From a virus, in IMG/VR virus record IMGVR_UViG_3300009009_000011, positions 1-64,000 of that record: DNA of 64,000 nt; one strand, given 5' to 3'. The notes below the pieces were generated by a model. The model searched no databases. It was not told the origin of the DNA and worked only from the letters and a program-made list of their open reading frames with translations. Numbering within the stretch: the first letter of the stretch is position 1; every line of letters starts with the position of its first letter. The translations under genes were made by a program, and so were the position numbers. Shown here piece by piece: positions 1 through 8,801 of the stretch.

Positions 1-1
1 T

Positions 2-2719
2 CAAGAAGTTAAAAAAGGTAAGATGTCCTTAGATGAATTTGAAAAGCAATTCGGTACTATAGAAGAATATGTAGAGAAGGGTATGAAAGGGCAAAGTGCT
101 AAGGTAGATAAGGAAACTTTTAATCTGTTATATAAAGAATTAGAAATTGCTTCTAGAGATATTGGTGAGTTAACCAGATGGCTTGATAATATGTTAGATT
201 CATCTGATCCTGTTGCATCTGCATTAGTTTCGGCATTTATGACAGCAGAGGAATTATCTAGACTTTCAGCCATTGATAAAAAATACGAAATAGCAGATGC
301 CTTAGAAGAGTTAATGAAACATCGTAATAAGAAGGTGTTTTCATCTGAAGAGGGTTTCTATTCGTTTATGTTAGAACACGATGAAGAAGGTAAAACTACT
401 CAATATCTATTACGCCCTTATAAAAGTACATTTTGGGAAGATATAGAGAATATAAGGAAAGAGAACAAACTTAGTAGAACTAAAGAAGAAACTGCGGATG
501 TTGTAAAATCCTTTGCTAAAATGCATAGGGAATTTGATGATGATGCTTTTCGTGAAGGTCTACAAGACTTTCTTAATGAACTTAGAGTTAGTAAAATTAT
601 ATCTGTAAAAGAAATTCAGGGTATTCTAGAGTACATTGAGGGTCGATCCATGCTTCGTATAAACGATATTATACGTATGGAAGATCTTAATGATGAGGCA
701 AAAAATGCTATTGAGAACTGGTTTGGTAAAAATGTTAAATTGTTTTATATATATAGTGAAAAGTATAGTAATAAGGAATGGGATGATTTTATGAAGCTGT
801 GTGGTATAGATACAAAACAATCTCTATATGCTCAATATAAGGCTTTAAAAGATTCAAAAAATCCATATGCTATATTTTACACAAAGATAGAAGAGATAGC
901 AAATCAAGCTAATTATATGATACCAAATGGGTATCGTTTGTTTGATAGACTTCCAGGTGTTATAAAATTAAATAATGAACGTATTAAAGCCGGGCAAAAT
1001 CCTTTTACAATAGCCAAAAATAATTTTGATGTAGAATTTTTTGTACGTCCAGAAGATGTAGAACGTGGTAGTAAAGAAACAACTAATGAGTTTGGTAGGG
1101 TTAAATATTTTATACCTGTATATTATACAGCAAAAGTAGAACCAGAGAATCAATCTTATGATATTGCTGGTATATACTTTAAATTTTGGGAATCTGCAAA
1201 CGACTATCGTGCAAAACGTAACATATTACCAGAACTTGAAATGACTCGTTATTTTATTAATGAGCGTCGTGCATTAAAACGCAGTGTGTTTAAAGATGTA
1301 CTAAAAACATCTGGTAATACTGATGAGGACAAAGAACCTGTATATAAGGATAGAACTACATTAGCAGAGATGTTAAATGATTGGTTTGAGATGGCTTTGT
1401 ATGGCAAGTATACTAAGGATGAAAAGGCTTTAGTAAGACTTAGTGATAAAAAATCCATAGATATTATGAAGAGTGTAGACCTACTTAACAGGTACACTTC
1501 TTTAAACTTATTAGGTGGTAATATTGTACAAGGTTTTGCAAACGTTTTAATTGGTGAAATTATGCAAAGTATTGAGGTTATAGCACACGAATATGTATCT
1601 GCTAAATCTTATACTAAGGCGGCTGCTTTATATACACAATTTCTACCACAAGTATTAGGTGATGTAGGTCGCAATGTACCAAAAACACTACCGGGATTGT
1701 TATACCAAGAATTTAATGTATTAGATGAAGACATATCTGAAACAATGTTTACTACTAATACTGCTACTGGGAAATTTTTAAAGAATACATCTATATACTT
1801 TGTACAACATGCTGGTGAACATTGGCTACAGAATAGATTCCTGTTAGCTATGTTAATGGAAAAACACATGGTTGATTTAAATGGCAACGATGTGGGTACA
1901 TTGTTTAATCAATATGAAGTAGTCAATGGCAGACTTAAATTAAAACAAGAGTCTTCTATGTCTGCTGTTGATTATCAAAAATTTCTTGTAAAAAATAATT
2001 GGACAGCAAAAGATATACAAGCATTTAAACAAAAAATAAAAGGTGTTTTGTCTAGAATGCACGGTGAATATTCTGAATTGGGTAGAGTTGCTATTCAAAG
2101 AACAGCACTTGGTCGTATGGCTTATATGTTTAGGAAGTTTGTTGTACCTGGTTTCAGACGTAGATGGGGTCGTGAAATGTATATAGAACGAATTGGTCAG
2201 TATGTAGAAGGTAATTATATTAGTACAATAAAATTCTTTAGAAATTACTGGCGTGATTTGTTTGGCCTAAAATTTGCATTAATGTCAGAAAACTGGGCAG
2301 CTTTATCAGACCATGAAAAAGCTAATATTCGTAGAACTTTAGCAGAGGCTACGTTTGTTATAGGTGCTATTATTGCTGCATCAGCATTAGCTAAAGCAGG
2401 TGACGATGATGATGATGAATGGTTGATTTCATTTTTAGCTTATCAAAGTTATAGGTTGCGTGCAGAATTGTTATTTTTTACACCTAAAATTGATGAAGCC
2501 TGGTCTATATTACGATCACCAATGGCATCAATGGCAGTACTACAAAATTTGATAGACTTAGCTGGTCAGTTATCCCATCCTGCTGAATTATATGAACGAG
2601 GTCCTTGGAAAGGTCAATTAAAATTAAAGAAAATAATGTTTGACTTTATACCAATATATAAACAAATATATAAAGCACGAGATATAGAACAGCAAATTAG
2701 TTGGTTTAGGAATGATTAA
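2..2719 (+). CDS. C-terminal part of a very large virion-associated protein (5' end outside window)
   Basis: The frame is open from base 2 through the first internal Met (position 23) with no upstream stop, so this is very probably the 3' part of a longer gene. About 900 residues are visible. They are mostly alpha-helical and charged, with a hydrophobic segment near residues 790-805 (VIGAIIAASALA) followed at once by an Asp run. No enzyme motif was recognised. Very large proteins at the end of the structural arm of Bacteroidota phages are often capsid cargo or ejection proteins, sometimes with polymerase or polyvalent domains; that role is inferred from position only. It converges on the minus-strand AAA+ ATPase gene across a shared hairpin terminator. 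Confidence 0.7.
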   Translation, partial: QEVKKGKMSLDEFEKQFGTIEEYVEKGMKGQSAKVDKETFNLLYKELEIASRDIGELTRWLDNMLDSSDPVASALVSAFMTAEELSRLSAIDKKYEIADALEELMKHRNKKVFSSEEGFYSFMLEHDEEGKTTQYLLRPYKSTFWEDIENIRKENKLSRTKEETADVVKSFAKMHREFDDDAFREGLQDFLNELRVSKIISVKEIQGILEYIEGRSMLRINDIIRMEDLNDEAKNAIENWFGKNVKLFYIYSEKYSNKEWDDFMKLCGIDTKQSLYAQYKALKDSKNPYAIFYTKIEEIANQANYMIPNGYRLFDRLPGVIKLNNERIKAGQNPFTIAKNNFDVEFFVRPEDVERGSKETTNEFGRVKYFIPVYYTAKVEPENQSYDIAGIYFKFWESANDYRAKRNILPELEMTRYFINERRALKRSVFKDVLKTSGNTDEDKEPVYKDRTTLAEMLNDWFEMALYGKYTKDEKALVRLSDKKSIDIMKSVDLLNRYTSLNLLGGNIVQGFANVLIGEIMQSIEVIAHEYVSAKSYTKAAALYTQFLPQVLGDVGRNVPKTLPGLLYQEFNVLDEDISETMFTTNTATGKFLKNTSIYFVQHAGEHWLQNRFLLAMLMEKHMVDLNGNDVGTLFNQYEVVNGRLKLKQESSMSAVDYQKFLVKNNWTAKDIQAFKQKIKGVLSRMHGEYSELGRVAIQRTALGRMAYMFRKFVVPGFRRRWGREMYIERIGQYVEGNYISTIKFFRNYWRDLFGLKFALMSENWAALSDHEKANIRRTLAEATFVIGAIIAASALAKAGDDDDDEWLISFLAYQSYRLRAELLFFTPKIDEAWSILRSPMASMAVLQNLIDLAGQLSHPAELYERGPWKGQLKLKKIMFDFIPIYKQIYKARDIEQQISWFRND
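733..755. other. no separate feature; interior of the large virion gene
   Basis: Nothing independent of the coding sequence is seen in this part of the gene. The entry only records that the first 2.7 kb hold a single coding frame. Confidence 0.2.
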
Positions 2720-2732
2720 AAATGAAATGTCA

Positions 2733-2755
2733 AAGGGGGTCTTTTAGACCCCCTT
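2733..2755. terminator. bidirectional hairpin terminator between convergent genes
   Basis: A 9-bp perfect stem, AAGGGGGTC / GACCCCCTT, has a TTTTA loop. It lies between the plus-strand virion gene (stop at 2719) and the minus-strand ATPase gene (stop at 2789). The minus-strand read-out is followed by T-rich sequence, giving the better intrinsic terminator; the plus-strand tail is only moderately T-rich. Confidence 0.8.
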
Positions 2756-2788
2756 CTTCATTTCCACTAATTCACTAGTTCACTACTA

Positions 2789-3811
2789 CTAGTTTCTTCG
2801 TCTTGGGTGCATCATTCCTTGGACAAGCATTGTCATTATTTCCTCACCCGCTTCTTTGGATTCTTCAAGCTTTACGGCTTTTTCTTTTTCAACTTCACTT
2901 TCTTCGGCTCTGTTATCTTTTGGAGTTTCAAATCCAATAACTTTCTTTTTCTTATCTTTACGTTCTTTGGACTTTTTAATATTTTCCAATAGTAATGGTG
3001 CATCTTTACCTGACTTTAATTCATATACTTTATTTCGTATAAGTACTGTTATAAAGTCTATTGATGGTTTAATGCCATATTCAATAAATTCTAAAGCTAA
3101 ATCTTCAGCCTTTATTTGGTCTCTGTATTTATCAGGTATAACAGATTCAATCATGGCTTTAATAATTTCAGTATCCTCTGTATCAAAGTTATATACTCTT
3201 TCAATCCTACCTATGCGGTTAATGATTGTTTCAGGTAATCTCTTAGTAGAGTTTACGGTTGCTATTAATACCATGTTGTTTCTGCTGTTAGTACCATCTA
3301 AGAAACTTAACATGTCAAGGTCGTCCCCTTTACTTTTTTCATATTCATCAATTAAGATTCCTATAAATCTGTCAGGGTCTTCAATTCTTATCATGTCAAT
3401 GACTTCGTGTAAGTCTGCAGCAGGTTCACCTTTACTCATAATACATATAGCATTCTTTTCTCTTACTAATACTTCCATTAACTGTCCTGCTAAATATGTC
3501 TTACCAGTACCAGGTCCACCGTTAAATATTAATGCTAATTTATGCATTAATCCTAAGTCAATTCTAGCCTCATGTGCTATAGGATCAATAAAGAAATTTA
3601 TATGTTCCCTTGCTTCTTTGAATACACCTGTGTTTATTTCTTTACCTGATTTGTATCTGTTGTTTAACTCCAGGAATACATGAGTCCCAGACCATGGTGA
3701 TCTTTCAACTTTTATATTATATACACCTGCCTCTAATGTAGATTTTACATCTGCAGATTTCCTTGGTACAACCTCGTATTTGTTAATTTTATCTTCTTGT
3801 ACTAAAAACAT
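2789..3811 (-). CDS. AAA+ ATPase
   Basis: A 340-aa AAA+ family ATPase. Walker A is GGPGTGKT (residues 98-105), Walker B is GILIDEYE (about 150-157), a sensor-1-like segment is ATVNSTKRLP, and an RIGRIE arginine-rich segment follows. The last 80 residues are Lys/Glu-rich, probably disordered or coiled-coil. AAA+ ATPases of this sort are common in crAss-like phage replication arms; the substrate is unknown. It is the last gene of the minus-strand arm, ending at the shared terminator. A strong hairpin lies about 20 nt before the start codon. Confidence 0.85.
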   Translation of the reverse strand: MFLVQEDKINKYEVVPRKSADVKSTLEAGVYNIKVERSPWSGTHVFLELNNRYKSGKEINTGVFKEAREHINFFIDPIAHEARIDLGLMHKLALIFNGGPGTGKTYLAGQLMEVLVREKNAICIMSKGEPAADLHEVIDMIRIEDPDRFIGILIDEYEKSKGDDLDMLSFLDGTNSRNNMVLIATVNSTKRLPETIINRIGRIERVYNFDTEDTEIIKAMIESVIPDKYRDQIKAEDLALEFIEYGIKPSIDFITVLIRNKVYELKSGKDAPLLLENIKKSKERKDKKKKVIGFETPKDNRAEESEVEKEKAVKLEESKEAGEEIMTMLVQGMMHPRRRN

Positions 3812-3830
3812 ATGATTTATGATTAAAATT

Positions 3831-3852
3831 GGGGGTATTGTTACATACCCCC
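3831..3852 (-). terminator. hairpin just upstream of the AAA+ ATPase start
   Basis: Perfect 8-bp stem GGGGGTAT / ATACCCCC with loop TGTTAC. It sits 20 nt before the ATPase start codon and 107 nt after the stop of the upstream zinc-ribbon gene. It may terminate the upstream transcript, but the position leaves no room for a promoter between it and the ATPase, so a leader or processing hairpin is possible. Confidence 0.55.
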
Positions 3853-3958
3853 TGTTTTACTTATTTTAAAGCGATTTAAGACACTTTCTTTTTCAAGCAT
3901 ATGGAAATATACCTAAGTTACAGATCGTGTCTCTAAACGCATGTAAATGGCCTCTACG

Positions 3959-4834
3959 TTAATCATTGCTACATTTAACATCAATGCCATCATAATTAGT
4001 GTATGTATATACATAACCTTTAAGCCTTCTCCAATAACTATTTCTAGTATTTTCGAGTTTATTAGTTAATTCATTAGCCTTAAGTACTTCTATAATAGCT
4101 TCTTTCCTTGCAGCTCTTTCAACGAATAACTTACGGAATAACTTACGCCAGAAACCTAACTTTTCAGCTTCAGCTAACTTAGTTACAAGCAATTCATTTG
4201 CAGCTTTTAACTTTTCAACTTCTTCTAAACGTTTAGCTTCTAATTCGGCCTCAGTCTTATTCTTCTTAATCTTATTCATCTCTTCTCTAAGTTCCTGAAT
4301 TTCTTCTTTATACTTATTGATTCGATCAAGATTCTTTGACTGAAGATCTTCTATCTCATTAGAATGACGTTTGTCTTTACGTTTTGCTTCGTTTTCTAGA
4401 GTTTCAATCTTAATCTCAAGATCAAGTTGTAAATCTTCTAAACTTGCAATAGACTTTTTAGTCTGTTTTTCAACATCTTTCCTGATGTTTGCTAATTCAG
4501 AATCAAGGTTCTTGTAAATAGGCTTTCCTGATTTAGTTCTCTTACTTAAAAACTGACCACAATGAGGACAATAAGAACTAGTAGTATTTCCAGTATAGCC
4601 ACAGTTACTACAGTATTTTTCAGTAATTTGTTCTGTACTGCCAACTATAACCTTTTGCTGATCTTTAGCAAGTTCTAATTCTCTTTCGAGTTCGTGTACT
4701 TTAGACTTAAGCACTTCATCTTTGGAGCCTATAGAGATTTGTAGATTTGCAATCTTCTCTGTCAGAGTTAATATCTGATCGTTAAGTCTTTTTAATTCTT
4801 GATCTTTCTGAATAAGGATGTCTGTTTTGTTCAT
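3959..4834 (-). CDS. zinc-ribbon coiled-coil protein
   Basis: 291 aa. A long N-terminal coiled coil is followed at about residues 73-93 by a zinc-ribbon, CxxC-x9-CxxC (CSNCGY...CPHCGQ). A second long Lys/Glu-rich coiled coil fills roughly residues 105-225. A basic, aromatic C-terminus ends the protein. The family was not recognised. The ribbon suggests nucleic-acid or protein binding; the coiled coils suggest oligomerisation. The start overlaps the stop of the 79-aa gene by 4 nt (ATGA), so the two are translationally coupled. Confidence 0.7.
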   Translation of the reverse strand: MNKTDILIQKDQELKRLNDQILTLTEKIANLQISIGSKDEVLKSKVHELERELELAKDQQKVIVGSTEQITEKYCSNCGYTGNTTSSYCPHCGQFLSKRTKSGKPIYKNLDSELANIRKDVEKQTKKSIASLEDLQLDLEIKIETLENEAKRKDKRHSNEIEDLQSKNLDRINKYKEEIQELREEMNKIKKNKTEAELEAKRLEEVEKLKAANELLVTKLAEAEKLGFWRKLFRKLFVERAARKEAIIEVLKANELTNKLENTRNSYWRRLKGYVYTYTNYDGIDVKCSND

Positions 4835-5070
4835 TCTTCAATTTGTTTTATAAATTCGCTAATATTAATCTGGCTCTCTATTGCACTAACCAGTTCATCA
4901 AATGTGTGATTATCATCAGGTAACACACAGAGACGTGCTGAGATCTCTTCGTTTAACTTTGCTTTTACTTTAATAAGTAACTCACTATTGTTATTAAATT
5001 TGGCAATGTTATTTCTTAATACTTTACTTATAATGTAATTAGTTAATTTTTCCACTTTATATATCTTCAT
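4831..5070 (-). CDS. small hypothetical protein
   Basis: 79 aa, predicted helical, no recognisable motif. It is coupled to the downstream zinc-ribbon coiled-coil gene by a 4-nt stop/start overlap. A hairpin terminator precedes it, so it may begin a new two-gene unit. Confidence 0.6.
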   Translation of the reverse strand: MKIYKVEKLTNYIISKVLRNNIAKFNNNSELLIKVKAKLNEEISARLCVLPDDNHTFDELVSAIESQINISEFIKQIEE

Positions 5071-5082
5071 ATATTAAAAGTT

Positions 5083-5103
5083 AAGGGGGCATATAGCCCC
5101 CTT
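5083..5103 (-). terminator. intrinsic terminator after the 167-aa gene
   Basis: Perfect 8-bp stem AAGGGGGC / GCCCCCTT with loop ATATA, 4 nt past the stop at 5107. The minus-strand RNA continues into TTAACTTTTAAT. The stem is also flanked by T on the plus side. Confidence 0.8.
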
Positions 5104-5106
5104 TTA

Positions 5107-5610
5107 TTATCGTATACCATATATTAATTCTATATAGAATGGTTTTATATAGTATTCTTCTGCATGGTCTATTGTATATTTATTAGCATAGTATTCGTTT
5201 GCAGTAAACACTTTGTGTTTATCTTTAAATAATATGCCAAATAAAATGCTGTCTTTATCAGCAGACCAGAAATATAATAATTTTCTTTTATACTTCTCTG
5301 ACAGTTTAGAATACTTACCATTAATAATTAAATATAGGTCGTCTTTATACTCTTTTGGTATTTCAAATATGTACAGTGCAGAGTTATCTGTGTAACGTAT
5401 GTTCTTTATAAACAACCCTTCTGTACATAAATTTAAGTCAAAATTATCTTTGACTTCAAATATTATTTTATTATCATATTCTGGTTTATCAAAGATAGAC
5501 AAATACGTATTGTGAATATTAGGGAATGTGTCTGAATGTTTTATATTATCTTTAAATACCATCGGCGCAATAAAATTTATTGTTGTGCTAAAAGTATCTA
5601 AGTAGTTCAT
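5107..5610 (-). CDS. hypothetical protein
   Basis: 167 aa, rich in Tyr, Phe, Asp and Lys, no signal peptide and no motif recognised. It directly follows the PD-(D/E)XK gene (1-nt gap) and ends at a strong terminator, so it is the last gene of the unit that also holds the nucleases and the primase. Confidence 0.6.
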   Translation of the reverse strand: MNYLDTFSTTINFIAPMVFKDNIKHSDTFPNIHNTYLSIFDKPEYDNKIIFEVKDNFDLNLCTEGLFIKNIRYTDNSALYIFEIPKEYKDDLYLIINGKYSKLSEKYKRKLLYFWSADKDSILFGILFKDKHKVFTANEYYANKYTIDHAEEYYIKPFYIELIYGIR

Positions 5611-5611
5611 T

Positions 5612-6586
5612 TTATAATTCTTCAGTGCCTACACCATCATAATAAACCTGTGGGTAATCCCATAAGTTATTATCAAAGTGCCATTTTAATTGTTTCATAG
5701 TTAGTTCTATTTCGTCTAAACCTCTATTAAGTGTAATTTCCTTTATGGTATACACTTTAATTTCAGTTGGCTCTTTCATATTTATGGCCACTATATAAGT
5801 TTCTTTTTTGTAATCATCAAATCCTTCGATTTTTGTTTCTTTAAAATACCACTTAACAGCTAACCAATAGTAAGCCATTTGACGAAAATATTTATATTCA
5901 AAGAATTTATCCTTGAATTCTCCAAAAGAATTAGTAGTTTTTAAATCAATTATTTTAATTGTTTTACTATTATGATCTATTATAATTCTATCTAATAATG
6001 ATTTACATTCAATTCCATTAGGGTATGTCCAATATATTGGGAATTCATTTTTAATAATTAAATTTTCATCATTATTAAATATGTTTTGTTTATCATTATA
6101 TAATAAATCTCTTACTGTTTTATGTTCCATTAACTTAATTTTTATATCACTAAGTTTATTTTCCATATTTTTAGATAAAACAGTTTTAATAGTAGATATT
6201 TTTATTGATTTTATATAGTTTTTAAATTGATTTGCAAGTTTTTCTGCTTTTTCAAGCAGTACCTCATCCTTTTCTTTACTAACATATACATCTTTATATG
6301 CTCTTAATAGTAAATCTGGTTTAAGTTTATTTTTATATCTTGCTACATGATCACAAAAGTCTTTTTGTTGTTGACTTTTTGGTGCTTCATAGTCTAAAAA
6401 CGTATAATTTTTATTAAATTCTTCTGGTTCTAATATAAAACAATGTACTATTTCACCTTTTTCGTATATAAATTTGTTATCTTCCTCTATCTCCTTATCA
6501 AACATAAGTTTGAAGTACTTAGGAGATATTTGAAACCATGATAATGATGAATTACTAACCCGTTTTATATCGTAATATTCTTTCAT
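5612..6586 (-). CDS. PD-(D/E)XK nuclease, RecE/exodeoxyribonuclease VIII-like
   Basis: 324 aa. The N-terminus (NSSLSWFQISPKYFKLMF and then KGEIVHCFILEPEEF) matches the start of phage PDDEXK exonucleases of the RecE/DUF3799 type. The catalytic core is visible as LLDRIII...IIDLKTT (about 217-238), with the aromatic helix FRQMAYYWLAV after it. Such enzymes degrade or trim DNA ends in phage recombination. It lies in the replication operon beside a second PD-(D/E)XK nuclease and the primase. Family call from motif spacing only. Confidence 0.75.
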   Translation of the reverse strand: MKEYYDIKRVSNSSLSWFQISPKYFKLMFDKEIEEDNKFIYEKGEIVHCFILEPEEFNKNYTFLDYEAPKSQQQKDFCDHVARYKNKLKPDLLLRAYKDVYVSKEKDEVLLEKAEKLANQFKNYIKSIKISTIKTVLSKNMENKLSDIKIKLMEHKTVRDLLYNDKQNIFNNDENLIIKNEFPIYWTYPNGIECKSLLDRIIIDHNSKTIKIIDLKTTNSFGEFKDKFFEYKYFRQMAYYWLAVKWYFKETKIEGFDDYKKETYIVAINMKEPTEIKVYTIKEITLNRGLDEIELTMKQLKWHFDNNLWDYPQVYYDGVGTEEL

Positions 6587-6587
6587 A

Positions 6588-6749
6588 TTACATTATAATC
6601 CTATTAACATCCTTTTTTTGGAAAAAATGATATTCGTTGTTCTGGGATAATAATTCATACATTTGTAATTCTTCGTTAAAATCAAATGATTTTACATTGA
6701 AGAAGTCTAAAGAATCGTCAATTGTGTCGATTGCTATATGATTATACAT
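6588..6749 (-). CDS. small hypothetical protein (53 aa)
   Basis: Short ORF found by eye: starts MYNHIAIDTIDD, acidic, ends KKDVNRIIM. The start codon overlaps the stop of the upstream nuclease gene (ATGTATAA), and the stop lies 1 nt before the next gene. This tight packing supports a real translated gene. Function unknown. Confidence 0.55.
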   Translation of the reverse strand: MYNHIAIDTIDDSLDFFNVKSFDFNEELQMYELLSQNNEYHFFQKKDVNRIIM

Positions 6750-7200
6750 CGTATTTAGATTTTATTATTTGTACTACTTCGTCTATATGCTTTTGATTTC
6801 TAGGCATAAATACATCTGCATTAATATTTTTAGTTGTTAAATAGTATTTAAACAACTTCCACCTTAACGGAAATGCATCATTTGGATTACCCTTGGTTTC
6901 AATTATAAATAATTGACCGCTTGGGTAAGCGCCTACAAAATCTGGGGTATATGTCATACCCTTTATTAAAGCATTAGTTAGCTCGAATTTTTTGTAGTTC
7001 TTTCGTTTTATTAATTCATAACATTTGTTTTTGAATACAAAAGATTCTAATAAATCAAATTTAACAGAATTATAGGTAAAATTTATTGATAATTCTTGTA
7101 GTCTTTTATAGCAATATAATTCTAATTTGCTTTTAAAAGTTATACCCTTATATTCAAGAGGTGTAGCATTACGAACTTTTTTATTTTTACTCTTGTTCAT
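6742..7200 (-). CDS. PD-(D/E)XK endonuclease, DUF1064-like
   Basis: 152 aa, basic N-terminus. The motif set is FKSKLELYCYKRLQEL (conserved Glu helix), then TYTPDFVG (Asp of PD) and FIIETKG (ExK). This order fits small phage endonucleases of the DUF1064 / Holliday-resolvase-like group. The likely role is processing of recombination or replication branch structures. It overlaps the primase gene by 14 nt and the 53-aa ORF by 8 nt. Confidence 0.75.
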   Translation of the reverse strand: MNKSKNKKVRNATPLEYKGITFKSKLELYCYKRLQELSINFTYNSVKFDLLESFVFKNKCYELIKRKNYKKFELTNALIKGMTYTPDFVGAYPSGQLFIIETKGNPNDAFPLRWKLFKYYLTTKNINADVFMPRNQKHIDEVVQIIKSKYDV

Positions 7201-8173
7201 CTAACAACTCTTTTAACATTTCCAAAGCAGTTTCTTTATCAAACTCTTTGACAAAATCGCTTATATCTTTTATTTGATATAAGTCAAGGTATTTTTTAGG
7301 TATAAACTTTATATTTAATGAATGTTTTTCTGATAATTTTTTTGCACCTTGTATACCACCATCATCATAATCAAATAATATGATTATGTTTTTAAACCTT
7401 ATTTTTAGATGGTCTATTATTATTTGAGGTATACCAGACAATTCGCTTTGTGGGGCGATGGCATTAAATCCAAGTGTTTTTAGTACTATGACATCTTTTA
7501 AAGACTTTGTTATGATCAAAAGATCTCCTGTACCTTCTAATTGTTCTAAACCTTGTATATCATAAGTTGAACAATTGTTTCGCCATTTTTCTAGTTTTCT
7601 AGAAAATGGCCTATATATCTTGAATTTATTGTATATACTATAAGCATACATTGGTTCCTTGTCTGTGTAAGTAAATGATTGATTACCATTTACCCAAAAT
7701 GTGTGTATAGGAAATATTTTATATTCTTTTAATAAGTCTTTTGATATACCATATTTTGACCAGTATTGTATATCTTTGTCTGTAAAATTTTTCCTTTTAA
7801 CTTCTATTATATTCTCTTTATTTGTTCGGACTTCTATGTTCTTGATTGTACGCCTTAACGATACTGGCTTTTTTATAACTACATCCTGCCATACTTTTTT
7901 TAAAGCTTGCCCATAATTTAACTCATATAGCTTCTGTACTAAATTTATTATATTACCTGACTCCCCTGTCGCAAAGTCACGATATTTTAATATACCGTTC
8001 TTACTTCTATACAGGGACCAAGAAGGATGCTTGTCCTTACGTAAAGGAGAACTAATAGGCTTGTTTATTTTTACCTCTTTATCTAAGTAATAACAATAGA
8101 TATAATAATCATCTATAATTGATAATATTTTATCAAATGTGATGTTATTTTCTACTTCTCTAGTGTTATACAT
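7187..8173 (-). CDS. DnaG-like DNA primase (TOPRIM)
   Basis: 328 aa. The N-terminal half has the primase segment PISSPLRKDKHPSWSLY followed by YRDFATGESGNIINLVQ, typical of phage DnaG-like primases; a full CHC2 set of zinc cysteines is not visible. The C-terminal half is a TOPRIM domain: LLIITKSLKDVIVLKTLGFNAIAPQSE and the acidic IILFDYDDGG. The usual first TOPRIM Glu is replaced in the TKSLKD form, which also occurs in phage primases. It makes RNA primers for phage replication with the helicase and polymerase encoded nearby. Confidence 0.85.
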   Translation of the reverse strand: MYNTREVENNITFDKILSIIDDYYIYCYYLDKEVKINKPISSPLRKDKHPSWSLYRSKNGILKYRDFATGESGNIINLVQKLYELNYGQALKKVWQDVVIKKPVSLRRTIKNIEVRTNKENIIEVKRKNFTDKDIQYWSKYGISKDLLKEYKIFPIHTFWVNGNQSFTYTDKEPMYAYSIYNKFKIYRPFSRKLEKWRNNCSTYDIQGLEQLEGTGDLLIITKSLKDVIVLKTLGFNAIAPQSELSGIPQIIIDHLKIRFKNIIILFDYDDGGIQGAKKLSEKHSLNIKFIPKKYLDLYQIKDISDFVKEFDKETALEMLKELLDEQE

Positions 8174-8186
8174 TTTAGTGTAATAA

Positions 8187-8213
8187 AAGGGGCCGAGTAT
8201 TAGTCAGCCCCTT
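8187..8213 (-). terminator. intrinsic terminator after the SSB-like gene
   Basis: Stem AAGGGGC / GCCCCTT (7 bp, 13-nt loop), 9 nt beyond the SSB-like gene stop. The minus-strand RNA then runs into TTTTATTAC. Confidence 0.75.
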
Positions 8214-8221
8214 GAGATATA

Positions 8222-8800
8222 TTAGAAAGGTAATTCGTTTTCGTCTTCTGGTTCCACATCAGAGATATCTACTTTAAAAGGATTTTCAGTGGTAGGAACT
8301 CTGTCGGGAATGTCTTTCTTCATTTTATCAATTGATAAAATTTCAAGACCTGATTTTTCTACGTCCATGCGTTCAATAAAAGGAACATATTTTGGTAGAG
8401 CGGTAAAGTTCTTATTTGAATAAACAACTTTTATTCTAACTTTCTTACCTTCAAACTTGCCTTTTAATAGGCTAATTACTTTCTGGCAAAACTCTTCAAA
8501 AGTTTTAACATCTATTGTGAAGTCATCTTCTGATATGAATTTTGTTGCAATATGCTTAAGTCTTTTAATCTGATTAAGCTTTTTGTTTTCTAGAATATTA
8601 CCATCCCTGTCCTTGGGTTCATATTCTGTGTGAGTTAATAGTTTACCTTCTTTTTCAAAAGTAAGTACTAAAAACGGATTGTTATTTGGACTAATTTTAT
8701 ATTCTATAGATTTTAGTTCAACGTTGTCATGAATCCCTACATCTAAGAAATTTGCCTGTCTTGCTTCTGAATTGACAGACTTGTTTACAATATATGACAT
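8222..8800 (-). CDS. single-stranded-DNA-binding-like protein
   Basis: 192 aa. The central part is beta-rich. The C-terminus is acidic and ends EDENELPF, the typical SSB tail that docks partner proteins. It lies 1 nt downstream of the RecA-like ATPase and just upstream of the primase. The OB-fold is inferred from context, tail and length, not from a clear sequence match. Likely role: coating ssDNA at the fork and recruiting replication proteins. Confidence 0.7.
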   Translation of the reverse strand: MSYIVNKSVNSEARQANFLDVGIHDNVELKSIEYKISPNNNPFLVLTFEKEGKLLTHTEYEPKDRDGNILENKKLNQIKRLKHIATKFISEDDFTIDVKTFEEFCQKVISLLKGKFEGKKVRIKVVYSNKNFTALPKYVPFIERMDVEKSGLEILSIDKMKKDIPDRVPTTENPFKVDISDVEPEDENELPF

Positions 8801-8801
8801 A

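Noticed and set aside
733-755. hairpin search result misplaced inside the first gene
   Set aside because: The real terminator is at 2733-2755; the low-confidence entry at 733-755 in the feature list marks only coding sequence and should be ignored.
2856-3683. 275-codon plus-strand ORF antisense to the AAA+ ATPase
   Set aside because: Shadow frame of a gene with clear Walker motifs; hydrophobic, Ser/Leu-rich composition is typical of an antisense frame.
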